A stretch of 63,115 nt of DNA from positions 1 to 63,115 of the forward strand of contig SUWE01000009.1 in the NCBI GenBank assembly GCA_015061615.1, in the 5' to 3' direction. Positions 35,075 to 45,050 of the stretch are shown here, piece after piece (the stretch's first letter is position 1; each line of letters begins with the position of its first letter). The position numbers and the translations under genes were made by a program. The notes below the pieces were generated by a model, which ran no database searches, had not been told where the DNA came from, and saw only the letters and a list, made by a program, of their open reading frames with translations. This DNA comes from Lentisphaerota bacterium. GTDB taxonomy: Bacteria; Verrucomicrobiota; Lentisphaeria; Victivallales; Victivallaceae.

Positions 35075-35916
35075 AAATCATCGCCTTTGATGCAATAAAA
35101 AATGCCGTTTCAGAAATGTGCGGCAAAGCGGCATGTGATTTGCCGTCAGATGTGCTTGATGCACTGAAAAATGGAGAAAAGAAAGAAAAGAGTGAACGCG
35201 GCAAAGATTTCTTTGCCCAATATCTGCAAAATGCGGAAATTGCCCGCACTGAAAGGTTGCCGCTTTGTCAGGATACCGGCTTTGCCGTATTTTTCATTGA
35301 AATGGGCAATCAGGTCGTTCTTGACCGGGGAACGGTGCGCGAAGCGGTCAACGAGGGTGTAAGAGAGGGATATAAAAAATATTTCCTCCGCAAATCTATC
35401 GTTGCCGATCCGCTGTTCGACCGCAAAAACACCTTTGACAACACCCCGGCGGTCATTCATCTGGATCAGGTTGAAGGGGATAAACTGCATATCATTCTTG
35501 CACCAAAAGGCGGAGGTTCGGAAAATATGAGCGCCTTGCGGATGCTCAAACCTTCCGAAGGCAGAGCAGGAGTAGTGGATTTTGTGGTAAATTCCGTAAT
35601 CAATGCCGGCGGCAACCCCTGCCCGCCGACCATCGTCGGCGTCGGTATCGGCGGCACGATGGAGTATGCGGCATATATGGCAAAAAAAGCATTGCTGCGT
35701 GAAGTCGGCAAACCGTCACACGATCCGCGTTATGCGGATTTGGAAGCTGAAATATTGGAAAAAATCAACGTTTCCGGAGTCGGTCCTCAGGGATTGGGCG
35801 GAGACACGACCGCTCTTGCCGTACATATTGAGTTCCACCCCTGCCATCTGGCGAGTATGCCGGTTGCAGTTAATCTGAATTGTCATGCTGCGCGTCATGC
35901 GGAGGTGATTTTATGA
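35071..35916 (+). CDS. Class I fumarate hydratase, alpha subunit
   Basis: The 281-residue product is the iron-sulfur half of a two-subunit class I fumarase. Probable cluster cysteines are Cys66 (LPLCQDTGF), Cys184 (NPCPPTIVGVGIGG) and Cys271 (LNCHAARH). APKGGGSENMSALRML and GVGPQGLGGDTTAL match fumarase better than the paralogue at 3078, which has GPMGSRGIN instead. The start overlaps the kinase stop (ATGA). With the next gene it would hydrate fumarate to malate. Confidence 0.9.
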   Translation: MKIIAFDAIKNAVSEMCGKAACDLPSDVLDALKNGEKKEKSERGKDFFAQYLQNAEIARTERLPLCQDTGFAVFFIEMGNQVVLDRGTVREAVNEGVREGYKKYFLRKSIVADPLFDRKNTFDNTPAVIHLDQVEGDKLHIILAPKGGGSENMSALRMLKPSEGRAGVVDFVVNSVINAGGNPCPPTIVGVGIGGTMEYAAYMAKKALLREVGKPSHDPRYADLEAEILEKINVSGVGPQGLGGDTTALAVHIEFHPCHLASMPVAVNLNCHAARHAEVIL

Positions 35917-36437
35917 AAAAACAGCTTTCAGCCCCCTTTTCCGAAGCGGATATAAGAGAGTTATCTGCCGGAGATCAGGTATATCTTTCAGGGACAGTTT
36001 ATACCGGCAGAGATGCCGCACACAAAAGATTGGTGAACATGCTTGACAACGGAGAAAAACTCCCGGTGGATCTCAATGGTCAGGCGATATATTTTGTTGG
36101 TCCCTGCCCTGCTCCTCCGGGCAGACCGATCGGTTCAGCGGGTCCCACCACCAGCGGCAGAATGGATGCCTATTCCCCCAGAATCATCGCAGAATGCGGT
36201 CTGCGGGCAATGATCGGCAAAGGCGACCGCGCCCAGTCTGTAAAAGATGCGATGAAAGAGTACGGATGTGTATACTTCGCCGCCACCGGCGGAGCCGGAG
36301 CATTGATCGCCAAAGCGATCGTCAAAGCCGAAGTAGTGGCATTTGATGACCTTGGTCCGGAAGCGATATACAAACTGGAACTGGATAATCTGCCGCTGGT
36401 CGTCGCCATTGACGCAAAAGGAAATTCGCTGTATTAA
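35913..36437 (+). CDS. Class I fumarate hydratase, beta subunit
   Basis: The 174-residue C-terminal half of class I fumarase has YLSGTVYTGRDAAHKRL, including the catalytic-region RDAAH motif. GPTTSGRMDAY and MIGKGDRAQSVKDAM follow, with GGAGALIAKAI further on. The ATG at 35913 has a perfect GGAGGTG site and overlaps the alpha stop. It closes the dgt-kinase-fumarase operon. Confidence 0.92.
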   Translation: MKKQLSAPFSEADIRELSAGDQVYLSGTVYTGRDAAHKRLVNMLDNGEKLPVDLNGQAIYFVGPCPAPPGRPIGSAGPTTSGRMDAYSPRIIAECGLRAMIGKGDRAQSVKDAMKEYGCVYFAATGGAGALIAKAIVKAEVVAFDDLGPEAIYKLELDNLPLVVAIDAKGNSLY

Positions 36438-36544
36438 GTGCGGACAGATCGGCAACGCTTTTGATCCCCGCCCCGCGGTGGCATACTGTCGTTATGGGGC
36501 GCGCGACTTGTAGGAAGTGGGGTGTTTGCAATCTGAACTCAAAC

Positions 36545-36684
36545 GGCTTACCATTGACTTGCGTAAAAAAAAGAAAACCGGAAAAATCGCAACCCGTTGC
36601 AGATTTTTACCGGTTTGATTTTTTTGCAAGCAAAAAAATGGAGCCAATTATCGGAATCAAACCGATGACCTATTCACTACGAGT
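36545..36684. repeat. Left 140-bp direct repeat of the tRNA-Thr island (att-like)
   Basis: This segment is about 92% identical to 45700-45840. It contains a hairpin terminator (36577-36618) and then, at 36639-36684, 46 bases matching the 3' part of tRNA-Thr(CGT) including CCA, with two substitutions. The 5' part of the tRNA is absent. The rest of the spacer 36438-36858 holds no convincing gene. Confidence 0.8.
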
Positions 36685-36858
36685 CTGCCATTCCCCTAAA
36701 GGGAATGGAAAAAGTCAGTCTTTTATCTGTCTTCATGATATCTTTTCAATTGGTATTTCATGGTTACCTAAAGTTGAATTACCAAACAAATCACCTTGAA
36801 TTCCATTGATTCGCAGCTGCATATCCTCTAAATTAACATGGATATACCAAAATTTTAA

Positions 36859-37806
36859 TCACATCAATTCGTTGAATGGCAAAAAGAAGTAATGCTTTTT
36901 GCCTGAAATATCCCGTTGTGAAAATGATTGACGTTGCGGCAGTTGAGGAGGCAATGGTATCGAGACATTATTTCGCCATTGGCGTGGAGAAACTCCAAAC
37001 AAATGTTTGAAACATCTGGAGAAATAGAAGGGATCTTTATATTGCAGACGCCTGGATATGGCCCGCACAGATAAATCAGTTGTTCTTAACAGTTCAGATG
37101 CTCTTTTCAAACGACGTTCATTGATATATTGCCCTGGTGTTTTACTCATAATCCGCTTGAAACAGCGATACACACCGGGAACAGATAAATTAGATACACG
37201 GCAAAGCATTTTCATATCCAAATGATCCTCAAGATAGTGTTCAACTGTATTAATCATCTGCTTGAAATTATCGGGATAAAAAGATACTTTTCCCGCTTTT
37301 ATTGAGTATAATTCATAAAGCAATTGACGCGGAAATAAACGCAATATAAATTCAGGGCATTCTTCCTGGAAACAATTCACAACATACCTTGCCAAATGAA
37401 AAAATGAATGTTCCAATGGCAGTTCAAACTCGGTAACATCTTGGAATGAAGGTAAAAATTCATCTTTTCTGGTATAAAATTCAGGCAGTTCCGGTGTTGC
37501 CGAATGAAATGGACTGTAACGGGGAGGATTTTCTTCCGGCATATCCGGGATAATATGAATCGTGCCTGCTAAAAAAGGTTCTTCGGGATTACTTATCCAG
37601 CTTATGGAGTGATTCCATGGGGCAAAAACTAATTTTCCAGGAGTCATTGCGATACACTGATTATTTATGATCAACCGTCCTTTACCGGTTTCACACCAAA
37701 CCAGAAAACGGCTCTGAACCTGCTCGTACCTAAAAGGTTCAAGTAAATAAAAATCCGTAAATCTTGCATAAACAATCATCGCATTCTGCCAAATTTTTTC
37801 ATCCAT
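36859..37806 (-). CDS. AraC-family transcriptional regulator
   Basis: The 315-residue protein has an N-terminal cupin-like sensing region (RLIINNQCIAMTPGKLVFAP) and a C-terminal double helix-turn-helix at about 185-285. Visible signatures are SNLSVPGVYRCFKRIMSKTP and YFSRCFKHLFGVSPRQWR. It is divergent from the glycosidase operon of the island. I infer that it activates this operon on sensing a sugar. A Q/R-rich tail of about 30 residues follows the DNA-binding domain. Confidence 0.9.
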   Translation of the reverse strand: MDEKIWQNAMIVYARFTDFYLLEPFRYEQVQSRFLVWCETGKGRLIINNQCIAMTPGKLVFAPWNHSISWISNPEEPFLAGTIHIIPDMPEENPPRYSPFHSATPELPEFYTRKDEFLPSFQDVTEFELPLEHSFFHLARYVVNCFQEECPEFILRLFPRQLLYELYSIKAGKVSFYPDNFKQMINTVEHYLEDHLDMKMLCRVSNLSVPGVYRCFKRIMSKTPGQYINERRLKRASELLRTTDLSVRAISRRLQYKDPFYFSRCFKHLFGVSPRQWRNNVSIPLPPQLPQRQSFSQRDISGKKHYFFLPFNELM

Positions 37807-37922
37807 TTTTTATCCATTGTCGTAAAAGTCCAGTTTTTGATAATATAATCTATTTTTTTCCAAAGTCAAATGATGTATATTAAAGTATTGATATATTTCC
37901 CAATAATAACACAGGAGGTTTT

Positions 37923-38756
37923 ATGAAAAAAATATTTTTGCTGCCGCTGATATTTGCGATGTCAGCCATTGGGGCTGATATTAGTGTAAAAACGCACAGA
38001 AAACTTTCAAAAAATTTGCTTAATAATCCCGGTTTTGAAAAACTTGATAACAGCAGCAAACCCGAAAACTGGTGGTTTGACAACTGTTCAAATTCACCTT
38101 ATGTATTGGGATATGTCGAAAATGAAGACAGGAATAAATTTGTTTCGGTTGAATTAAAACGTATAAATTCAGGTTATTGGACCCAGAAAGTTGCTGTTGA
38201 AGAAGGGAAACGATATTGTGCTGCTGCCGATTTACGGGCAATAGGTTCTACCGCAATGATATGGTTGCGAACTGATGATTGGCATGACGGCAAATCCCCG
38301 CAGCATGAACCATTGAGCTCAACGGAAGTTTATATCACAGCATCTCCGAGACACGGAGAAAAAATGACTGGCGAATTGTCGCTTTTTATTGACCCTTCGA
38401 TGCTGAATTCAATAGACGCAAAACAGTGGAAGAAACGAATTCATGAAATAGTTATTCCTTCTGGACACAATATCCATCACTATTTTTTCAAGCCTGGAGC
38501 TTTCTTTGGAGCAGAAGGTAAAGTTATGATCGATAATTGTTATTTTGGTCTGGCAGAACATAGCGTGGCGATAGAAGTTTCAGGAGGTAAAAATCCGTCC
38601 AAGTTTAAGGTAACTGATAATACAGGAAAAATTGCGGCGGCCGGTTTTTTAGATAATTCAGGATGTGCTGAATTTAAATTACCGTCGATTACAACTAATT
38701 ATAAACTTGAAATATTTGATAATCAAGGAAAAATACTTTATGGAGGCAAACTGTGA
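37923..38756 (+). CDS. Secreted CBM-like protein
   Basis: The 277-residue product has a signal peptide (KIFLLPLIFAMSAIGA). The mature part begins NLLNNPGFEKLDNSSKPENW, the usual opening of CBM4/9-like carbohydrate-binding beta-sandwiches. The last 60 residues form a second small beta-domain (IEVSGGKNPSKFKVTDN). An AGGAGG site precedes the ATG. The stop overlaps the GTG of the putative glycosidase (GTGA). It probably binds the same polysaccharide at the cell surface or periplasm. Confidence 0.7.
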   Translation: MKKIFLLPLIFAMSAIGADISVKTHRKLSKNLLNNPGFEKLDNSSKPENWWFDNCSNSPYVLGYVENEDRNKFVSVELKRINSGYWTQKVAVEEGKRYCAAADLRAIGSTAMIWLRTDDWHDGKSPQHEPLSSTEVYITASPRHGEKMTGELSLFIDPSMLNSIDAKQWKKRIHEIVIPSGHNIHHYFFKPGAFFGAEGKVMIDNCYFGLAEHSVAIEVSGGKNPSKFKVTDNTGKIAAAGFLDNSGCAEFKLPSITTNYKLEIFDNQGKILYGGKL

Positions 38757-41700
38757 AAATATTTTTTACTATTTGTTCAATATGTTTATTCTGTTCGCAT
38801 TTGATTCTTCATGCAATCGAGCCTGTTTTTGAATTGCGCATCGGGAAAGAGTGTAAAGTTTTGATCCCGAATATCAGTGCCGTAAATCAAAAAATTGTTT
38901 TCAATGGCGGAGTCATGCAAATCTCGAATGACCGAATAGGAGTATTCAATCGTCACAAAATCATTTTTTCCTCCAACAGAAAAGAACCGCAACTTTTGGA
39001 AATTGCAGCTGTCGCGACCGGCAAACTTGATGGTAAAACCGGCTTTTTTGACGGAAATAAAGAACATGCATTAAATAAATGTAAATTGGAACGCAAAACC
39101 CATTTGGAAACATTCCCCCTGCCTTGTGTCTGGAATGAACAAAAAGGATTTGCAATTGGATTTGTCCCTGATACTGATTTGAGTTATTTTTCTTCTGCCG
39201 CCAAAAGGAAAGATGAAAAAGTTTCTCTTTCTTTAGCGGCACGTATAGTTTTGGACGACCGCAAAAATCAAGAGGTGACTTTTTTGTCTGTTGATTTCTT
39301 TCCTGAATTCAAATGGGCAAATGCAATCCAACTTTATTATGATACTTTTCCTGACAGTTTCAAGCCGATTTCAGGAATTGATGAAAGAATTTATGGTATA
39401 GGTGGTTATCACGGAGGTGCTCATCTTCAGCGGATGCTGCAGTTGCAATCTTCACGCTACAGCCATTTGGACTGGCAGTGGTGTTTCCATACCAGGGATG
39501 GCGGTGATGACTGGTATACCGCAGGTGCAGATTTTTCAACCAAAAAAGTTGCCCGTTATTATGGTATCGGCAAACCGAAAATGTGCAGCAAACAGGAATT
39601 CGCAGAGGTAACAAAAAAAGAATTTGAAATTGGAAGTCGCAGCTGTGCTGAATTATTCTATATTTTGGTCACAGATGTTCATAATCGTCAGGCAGAAAAA
39701 TTTCCGGAAACAATACATGGACCATCATATATGTGCAATCCTAAATTTGCAAAAGCATGTTTTGCTCCTGGGAGTCCACTTTTTGATGTTCTTGTCAAGC
39801 AGTTACAACAAATAACTCAAGAATACAATATTTCCGGATTTGCCTTTGACATGGCAAATTCATCTTACCGTTTTACGACCAAATCACAAATGGATTATGC
39901 CATCGGACGGGCATTTGATGAAAAAGGAGTTATTTATACTTGCGATACCCTGGCGGAAAATGCATTTGCCGATGCGGTTCACAGCATGAAGCGTGGAAAA
40001 TTGCCTATGGCTGTCTATATGAATATGGCGTTGTCCGATTTTTCAGCTTTTACAACATTCAAAGCTGATGCAATCATGTTTGAGGGAAATCCTGACACAA
40101 ATCTAGCTGCAATATTGCCGCTTAGATTAATGGCAGGTCGCAAGCCAATGACTTTTTGGGCAAGTGTGGATGATCAACGACGCAATACAGGGATTCGGTG
40201 GAATCAGGCAGATGCCAAAGAATTGAAGGGTATACATCATGGTTTGGCATCATATATACTTTTCAAATCATTGCAATTTGGAATTTCTCCAATGAATTGG
40301 GCAATATACTATGATGATTTCAAGTTTTTCAATCCGTGGGTCAATACGATTATTGCCCTCAAAAAAGCAGGTTATCAGCCGATTACAGCAGTTCGCGGTT
40401 CGGGAAGTGAAAAATTATGGATCGGTCGTTTCGGGAGCGGAAAAAATACGCTTATTACAATTTCCAATCCACAACGTGAAAGCGTAAAGGCTGATCTGGA
40501 ATTTGTAACATCTTATTTCGGTGGAAAAAATTATATTTTCATCCCATCCGCCGATGGTAAGATTGTTCAAAAAGTACAAAAAAAACGGACAATATTTCAA
40601 CATGAATTTGCTTCCAAGGAAATAATGGTTTTGAGAGCAGTTGAAATTCAGGATATTGATAATGAAGCTGATGTTACGATCAGTGTTTCCGGAAACAAAG
40701 TAGAGATTGCAAGTGATAAAATTTTGAGAATGCAGGGGGTTCGTCAAAATTTAAACGGTACTCTGCTTTTCAGAACAGAGCCTGAAAGTGTATTGGATAA
40801 TTCTTCTTTTAAGTTAAAATCTGACAAAGCAGTATTGTATTTTGAACCCACGACCTCGCGTTTCGGAGATGTGAATAAAATCAGAAATTTGTTTTCATCA
40901 ATATACCATGCTGAACATGGTTCAGATCGCCGGTGTGAAACAATCGCCATGATGGCAGGAATGTACCGTCCGCACCTGGCAGGAGTAAAAGCAAGAGGTG
41001 GAGTCCCTGGAAAGGTGGAACCTGGTTTTATTGATGCCAAATATGCGGTACCGGATATAGCAATTTATGCTCCAGGTAAAGCTCCATCAGATAAGATTTT
41101 GTTTATTGGAACATTGGATGATTTGCCCGAACTTGCTGTTAAATTAGATCAAAATGAAAGAAAAATAATTACTGTGCAACAGGGGGGATTTATAAAGATC
41201 ATTGGAGATAACAGCTTATGGATTGGCGGTAATACTCCGCAAGAGGTTTATTCCGCCGGAATCGAATTTTTCAATATTCTGGATAAAAATCCATTACCTT
41301 TATCTTCTGAAAAACAAAATATAATTTTTAATGGAGATGACATAAAAACATGGGAAAAAGGAAAAATTGTAACGAATGGTAAGATATTGACTGCACCAGT
41401 TCCTTTTACCATAGTGGGAAAAAGCATTCCAGTTGAATCAGGAAAGGTATATACTCTTTCAGGTGATTTCAGAATGCCTGATAATTCAAATTTCAAACAC
41501 TTTTTCTTTGGAGTGGAGGCCCTGGATGATCAAGGGAAGGTAATTTCTCATATATCAGCTGTGCCAGCCGGCAAATATTCTTTGGCAAAAATCAGCAAAA
41601 ATGCTGCTGCGGGTGCAACAGAGTTGGAAATATCTGATTGTGAAGATTGGCCGTCAGAAGTTCAGCATTGTGCATTGGGATTCAATGCACAAGCTGATAA

Positions 41701-42043
41701 CTCAGATTTGCCGAACTTCAATCTCTCTCCACAAATAAAATCTTTTATCAGGGAAAAAGATAAAATAAAAGTTTTATTGAAAAACGGACTGTCCCGTGAT
41801 GTTGCAGCCGGCACATCAGTACGATTGCATAGAGGAGGAGATATTTATATTTTTGTTGCTGCCAACAATCGGACATTAAATGAAAAATTCAAAACATTTT
41901 CAGGCAGTTTTTCTACCAATGGAAAAGCTGGAGTTCATCGTTTGTTCCCCGGCACGAAAGCAATAAGACCTGTAATATGGACTTGGAATGTATCTAAAAG
42001 CAAATTAGAATTTCACAATGTGAAATTGGTCAGTGACAAGTAA
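38753..42043 (+). CDS. Large secreted putative glycoside hydrolase
   Basis: The 1096-residue product has a signal peptide (FTICSICLFCSHLILHA). The central part (about 330-590) looks like a TIM barrel with acidic strand ends (YNISGFAFDMANSSYRF, ADAIMFEGNPDTN, TFWASVDDQRRNTGI). Residues about 790-840 (LWIGGNTPQEVYSAGIEFF) resemble the small domain preceding GH20/GH67-type barrels. The last 240 residues are CBM-like. I cannot place it in a numbered family. Start is GTG, coupled to the upstream gene. Confidence 0.65.
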   Translation: MKIFFTICSICLFCSHLILHAIEPVFELRIGKECKVLIPNISAVNQKIVFNGGVMQISNDRIGVFNRHKIIFSSNRKEPQLLEIAAVATGKLDGKTGFFDGNKEHALNKCKLERKTHLETFPLPCVWNEQKGFAIGFVPDTDLSYFSSAAKRKDEKVSLSLAARIVLDDRKNQEVTFLSVDFFPEFKWANAIQLYYDTFPDSFKPISGIDERIYGIGGYHGGAHLQRMLQLQSSRYSHLDWQWCFHTRDGGDDWYTAGADFSTKKVARYYGIGKPKMCSKQEFAEVTKKEFEIGSRSCAELFYILVTDVHNRQAEKFPETIHGPSYMCNPKFAKACFAPGSPLFDVLVKQLQQITQEYNISGFAFDMANSSYRFTTKSQMDYAIGRAFDEKGVIYTCDTLAENAFADAVHSMKRGKLPMAVYMNMALSDFSAFTTFKADAIMFEGNPDTNLAAILPLRLMAGRKPMTFWASVDDQRRNTGIRWNQADAKELKGIHHGLASYILFKSLQFGISPMNWAIYYDDFKFFNPWVNTIIALKKAGYQPITAVRGSGSEKLWIGRFGSGKNTLITISNPQRESVKADLEFVTSYFGGKNYIFIPSADGKIVQKVQKKRTIFQHEFASKEIMVLRAVEIQDIDNEADVTISVSGNKVEIASDKILRMQGVRQNLNGTLLFRTEPESVLDNSSFKLKSDKAVLYFEPTTSRFGDVNKIRNLFSSIYHAEHGSDRRCETIAMMAGMYRPHLAGVKARGGVPGKVEPGFIDAKYAVPDIAIYAPGKAPSDKILFIGTLDDLPELAVKLDQNERKIITVQQGGFIKIIGDNSLWIGGNTPQEVYSAGIEFFNILDKNPLPLSSEKQNIIFNGDDIKTWEKGKIVTNGKILTAPVPFTIVGKSIPVESGKVYTLSGDFRMPDNSNFKHFFFGVEALDDQGKVISHISAVPAGKYSLAKISKNAAAGATELEISDCEDWPSEVQHCALGFNAQADNSDLPNFNLSPQIKSFIREKDKIKVLLKNGLSRDVAAGTSVRLHRGGDIYIFVAANNRTLNEKFKTFSGSFSTNGKAGVHRLFPGTKAIRPVIWTWNVSKSKLEFHNVKLVSDK

Positions 42044-42070
42044 CAAATGACACAAAAAGGAGACTGAGTT

Positions 42071-42817
42071 ATGAAAACCCAAAAGTTCACTTTGATCGAA
42101 CTGCTCGTTGTCATCGCGATCATTGCGATTTTGGCAGCGATCCTGCTGCCGGCACTGAATTCTGCAAGAGAACGCGGGAGAAGTGCAAGTTGCGTAAACA
42201 ATCTGAAACAGATAACAATGGCTGCAATGTCTTACGGTTCTGATAACGAAGGTTATTTTCTTCACTATAACGGTGGTATTTATGGAAATTTTCATCAATC
42301 AGGCGTTGCAAGACTGACAGGGTATCTCGGTGGACCGGGATATGATGAAATCAAAAATAACGCATCCCGCTCGGATGATCTTATTCCCAAGAGTTTTTTC
42401 TGTCCGTCAAAAGAGCTGTTGTCTACTCAAACTTATGGTTATCAAAGCTATGCAATGGCTTACGTTTCATCTGCGGCGAGGTATTATTCTATGCCAATTT
42501 TCAAATGGACTGTTTATGAAGATGCGTCAGGAAACAAAAAAGCCTCTCCTTCAAATACAGTACTTGCAGCTGATGGTTATGCAAGTACATTCAATACCGC
42601 CAATAATGCATTGTGCGGTGAAGATTGGGGATCACCCAGTTTTGCCTGCCTTTGGGAAAGTCATGGAAAAAATACAACTGTGGGCTTCATTGATGGTCAT
42701 GTGGAAAGCAGAACTGTTTCAAGTATGATCAACACTGATGTGTATAAAATTATTGATCAGAAATACAGTAAATTTTCCAGAGTTTATTATAATTCAAATC
42801 GTGATTACATAAAATAA
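42071..42817 (+). CDS. Prepilin-type protein with H-X9-DG-like C-terminus (DUF1559-like)
   Basis: The 248-residue product begins with a type IV prepilin leader and helix ([19 protein letters not shown]), and the C-terminal part has [14 protein letters not shown]. The residue before the cleavage site is Lys, not the usual Gly, though Glu+5 is present. Proteins of this type exist in large families in Lentisphaerae and Planctomycetes and are thought to form pseudopili or surface filaments. Placement between two glycosidase-like genes suggests a role in polysaccharide handling. Confidence 0.88.
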   Translation: MKTQKFTLIELLVVIAIIAILAAILLPALNSARERGRSASCVNNLKQITMAAMSYGSDNEGYFLHYNGGIYGNFHQSGVARLTGYLGGPGYDEIKNNASRSDDLIPKSFFCPSKELLSTQTYGYQSYAMAYVSSAARYYSMPIFKWTVYEDASGNKKASPSNTVLAADGYASTFNTANNALCGEDWGSPSFACLWESHGKNTTVGFIDGHVESRTVSSMINTDVYKIIDQKYSKFSRVYYNSNRDYIK

Positions 42818-42818
42818 G

Positions 42819-45050
42819 ATGAAAAAAACTTTTTTAGGTACTGGAATATTTTGGTACTGGAATGCCACCCCGACTCCTGCCGGTATCCGGCGGCAGCTTG
42901 CCGCCATTGCTGAATCAGGCATTTCCTGTGTTTACGTTCACCCCATGCCGGATAATTACTGCAAAAAGCATTATTTTGTAGGAATGAAGTGTGCATATTT
43001 GGGAAAAAAATATTTTGAATTATACAGAACAGTTCTTAATGAATGTAAAAAACTTGGTTTGACTCTCATGCTTTATGATGAAGGGGGTTGGCCTAGTGGA
43101 AGTGTACTGAATACTCTTGTGAAAAAATTTCCTGAATGTTGCGGAACTTTTTTAAGACGTGATGAATATGGAAAAATAAATTCTGTTTCTGCGGATTTTC
43201 CGGATCAATTGGCACCTCAAAGTACAGAGCATTTTATAGAGATGACTCATGAGCTGTATAAGCGGGAATTCGGTTCTGAATTCGGTAAAACAATAAAGGG
43301 TATTTTTACCGATGAACCATTTTTTCGCTGTGCCTGCGATGATGATGAAGTTTATTTTTCTCCGGCGATGCGGGACTTGGCGGAAGAGATGTTTCAGTGC
43401 AGTTTTGAAGACGATTTGTTACCTTTTCTTTGGAAAGGGACAGAGAATCTTGACGGAGCGTTTGAAGCACGACGTAAATACATGGCTATCTCATCCCGAT
43501 TGTTTGCTGACAATTATTGCTCTGTTTTGAGTCGCTGGTGTGAACAAAATCATCTGGAATTTGAGGGGCATTTCGATCATGAAGACTTTTTTTTCAGAGT
43601 GGGTGATTGCGGAGATCTGCTGGATTTTTCCGCTCCATTTCATGTGCCGGGTGTAGACGCGATCTGGCGACAGATTTTTCCGAATGAAGGTAATGGGTAT
43701 TATGCAAAGTTTGCTTCATCTGCAGCAATCAGAATGCACCGGCATCAAGCTTTATGTGAATGTTTCAATGTTTATGGTTATGGATTGACTCCGCCGCAAA
43801 TGGATCATATTGCCAATAGTTTATTTACAAGGGGAATCAATCGTATAATATTGATGCCGTATCTGTACTCCGATCACGGGAAGCATAAAATTTGCTGCAG
43901 CACTGATTTTTCTCCACGGATCCCTCAGTGGAAGCCACTGAAAAAACTGATTAAAAAATGGAATTTTATTTCCAATTTTGATACAGGTGCCTTGGAAGCT
44001 CCGGTATGGGTTCTCGCCCGTTGTGAATACCCTTTGCCGGATAATCGTTGGCAACCATCTGAAAAAAATTTGCAGGCAGAAGCCAGATTACTGGAGATAT
44101 TGAATCATCTTGATGATGAAACAATATTTTGGCGTTTCACTAATTTAACTGAATTGGAAGAAATGAAAAATGTTCCCAAAGCATTGATCTACTGCGGAAA
44201 TCTTGATGATTGGGAAAAAGCGATTTTAGAAAAATTATATCCGCATGGAGTAAAAATTTTCAACAGCTGGAATGATTCACTGAAAGAATTTTCAACAGTA
44301 AATGTAACTGTTGACAGCGGCAAATGCCGTTTAATCCCCTGTGTTCGTAAAAATGGTGAAGCATTAATGATATTTAATCCCCAATCAAAAGAACAGAAAT
44401 TTATTTTTCATTCAAAAGACAGGTATGAAAATTTGTCAGAAGACCCTGATTTTGAGTTATCTGTTGTCGAATATGCTGATGAAAAAGTATCAATATCACT
44501 TGCTCCAGGGGAACTTAAAATTATTCAAAAAAGTTCGCTGTCAAGAGATCAGATAAAATTCAGGAAATTGCCCGTCCAGTTGAATTGGCATGTTACCAAG
44601 TTGAAAAAAATGGAAATGCATGCTGAAACATCTACAAAATTCAATGAAATTCAAGTTGATAGAAATTTGTTAAAGAATGGCATTTGGGAAGATGAAAATT
44701 TTTCAGGCGTGTTGATTATGGAGTCTGAATTTCATGTACCTGAAAAAACAGATGGATTTTTATGTTTTGAAAATCTCTTTCATTCTGGAGAATTATTTGT
44801 AAATGGCAAATCTTGCGATGTACGGGCAAATGCACCGTGGAAATTCAAAATCAAATTAAGACAGGGAAGTAATAAGTTGACTATGCACATTTTTTCTGCA
44901 GCAGGTAATGAATGGAGACGGTGTTTAAGGGAGGAACTTGCTCCGAGAAAATGGACAAATAACTATTTGCAAAGATTGAGTAAGTTTTCTTTGGAAGATT
45001 CTGTTACCGGGATATCCTTGAATGCATGGTTGCTGATCAAATGTATATAA
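42819..45050 (+). CDS. GH106-like glycoside hydrolase, short form
   Basis: The 743-residue product is related to the gene at 22199. TGIFWYWNATPTPAGIRRQL, LYDEGGWPSGS and KGIFTDEPFF occupy the same positions as in that protein. The barrel is followed by a C-terminal galactose-binding-like domain (FLCFENLFHSGELFVNGKS). There is no signal peptide. It starts one base after the prepilin stop. Codon use is AT-rich compared with the 22-kb relative, in keeping with acquisition with the island. Confidence 0.72.
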   Translation: MKKTFLGTGIFWYWNATPTPAGIRRQLAAIAESGISCVYVHPMPDNYCKKHYFVGMKCAYLGKKYFELYRTVLNECKKLGLTLMLYDEGGWPSGSVLNTLVKKFPECCGTFLRRDEYGKINSVSADFPDQLAPQSTEHFIEMTHELYKREFGSEFGKTIKGIFTDEPFFRCACDDDEVYFSPAMRDLAEEMFQCSFEDDLLPFLWKGTENLDGAFEARRKYMAISSRLFADNYCSVLSRWCEQNHLEFEGHFDHEDFFFRVGDCGDLLDFSAPFHVPGVDAIWRQIFPNEGNGYYAKFASSAAIRMHRHQALCECFNVYGYGLTPPQMDHIANSLFTRGINRIILMPYLYSDHGKHKICCSTDFSPRIPQWKPLKKLIKKWNFISNFDTGALEAPVWVLARCEYPLPDNRWQPSEKNLQAEARLLEILNHLDDETIFWRFTNLTELEEMKNVPKALIYCGNLDDWEKAILEKLYPHGVKIFNSWNDSLKEFSTVNVTVDSGKCRLIPCVRKNGEALMIFNPQSKEQKFIFHSKDRYENLSEDPDFELSVVEYADEKVSISLAPGELKIIQKSSLSRDQIKFRKLPVQLNWHVTKLKKMEMHAETSTKFNEIQVDRNLLKNGIWEDENFSGVLIMESEFHVPEKTDGFLCFENLFHSGELFVNGKSCDVRANAPWKFKIKLRQGSNKLTMHIFSAAGNEWRRCLREELAPRKWTNNYLQRLSKFSLEDSVTGISLNAWLLIKCI

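Noticed and set aside
36461..36799. 112-codon plus-strand ORF in the left island border
   Set aside because: It reads straight through the tRNA-Thr 3' fragment and its terminator (MEPIIGIKPMTY is translated tRNA) and has no ribosome site or family resemblance.
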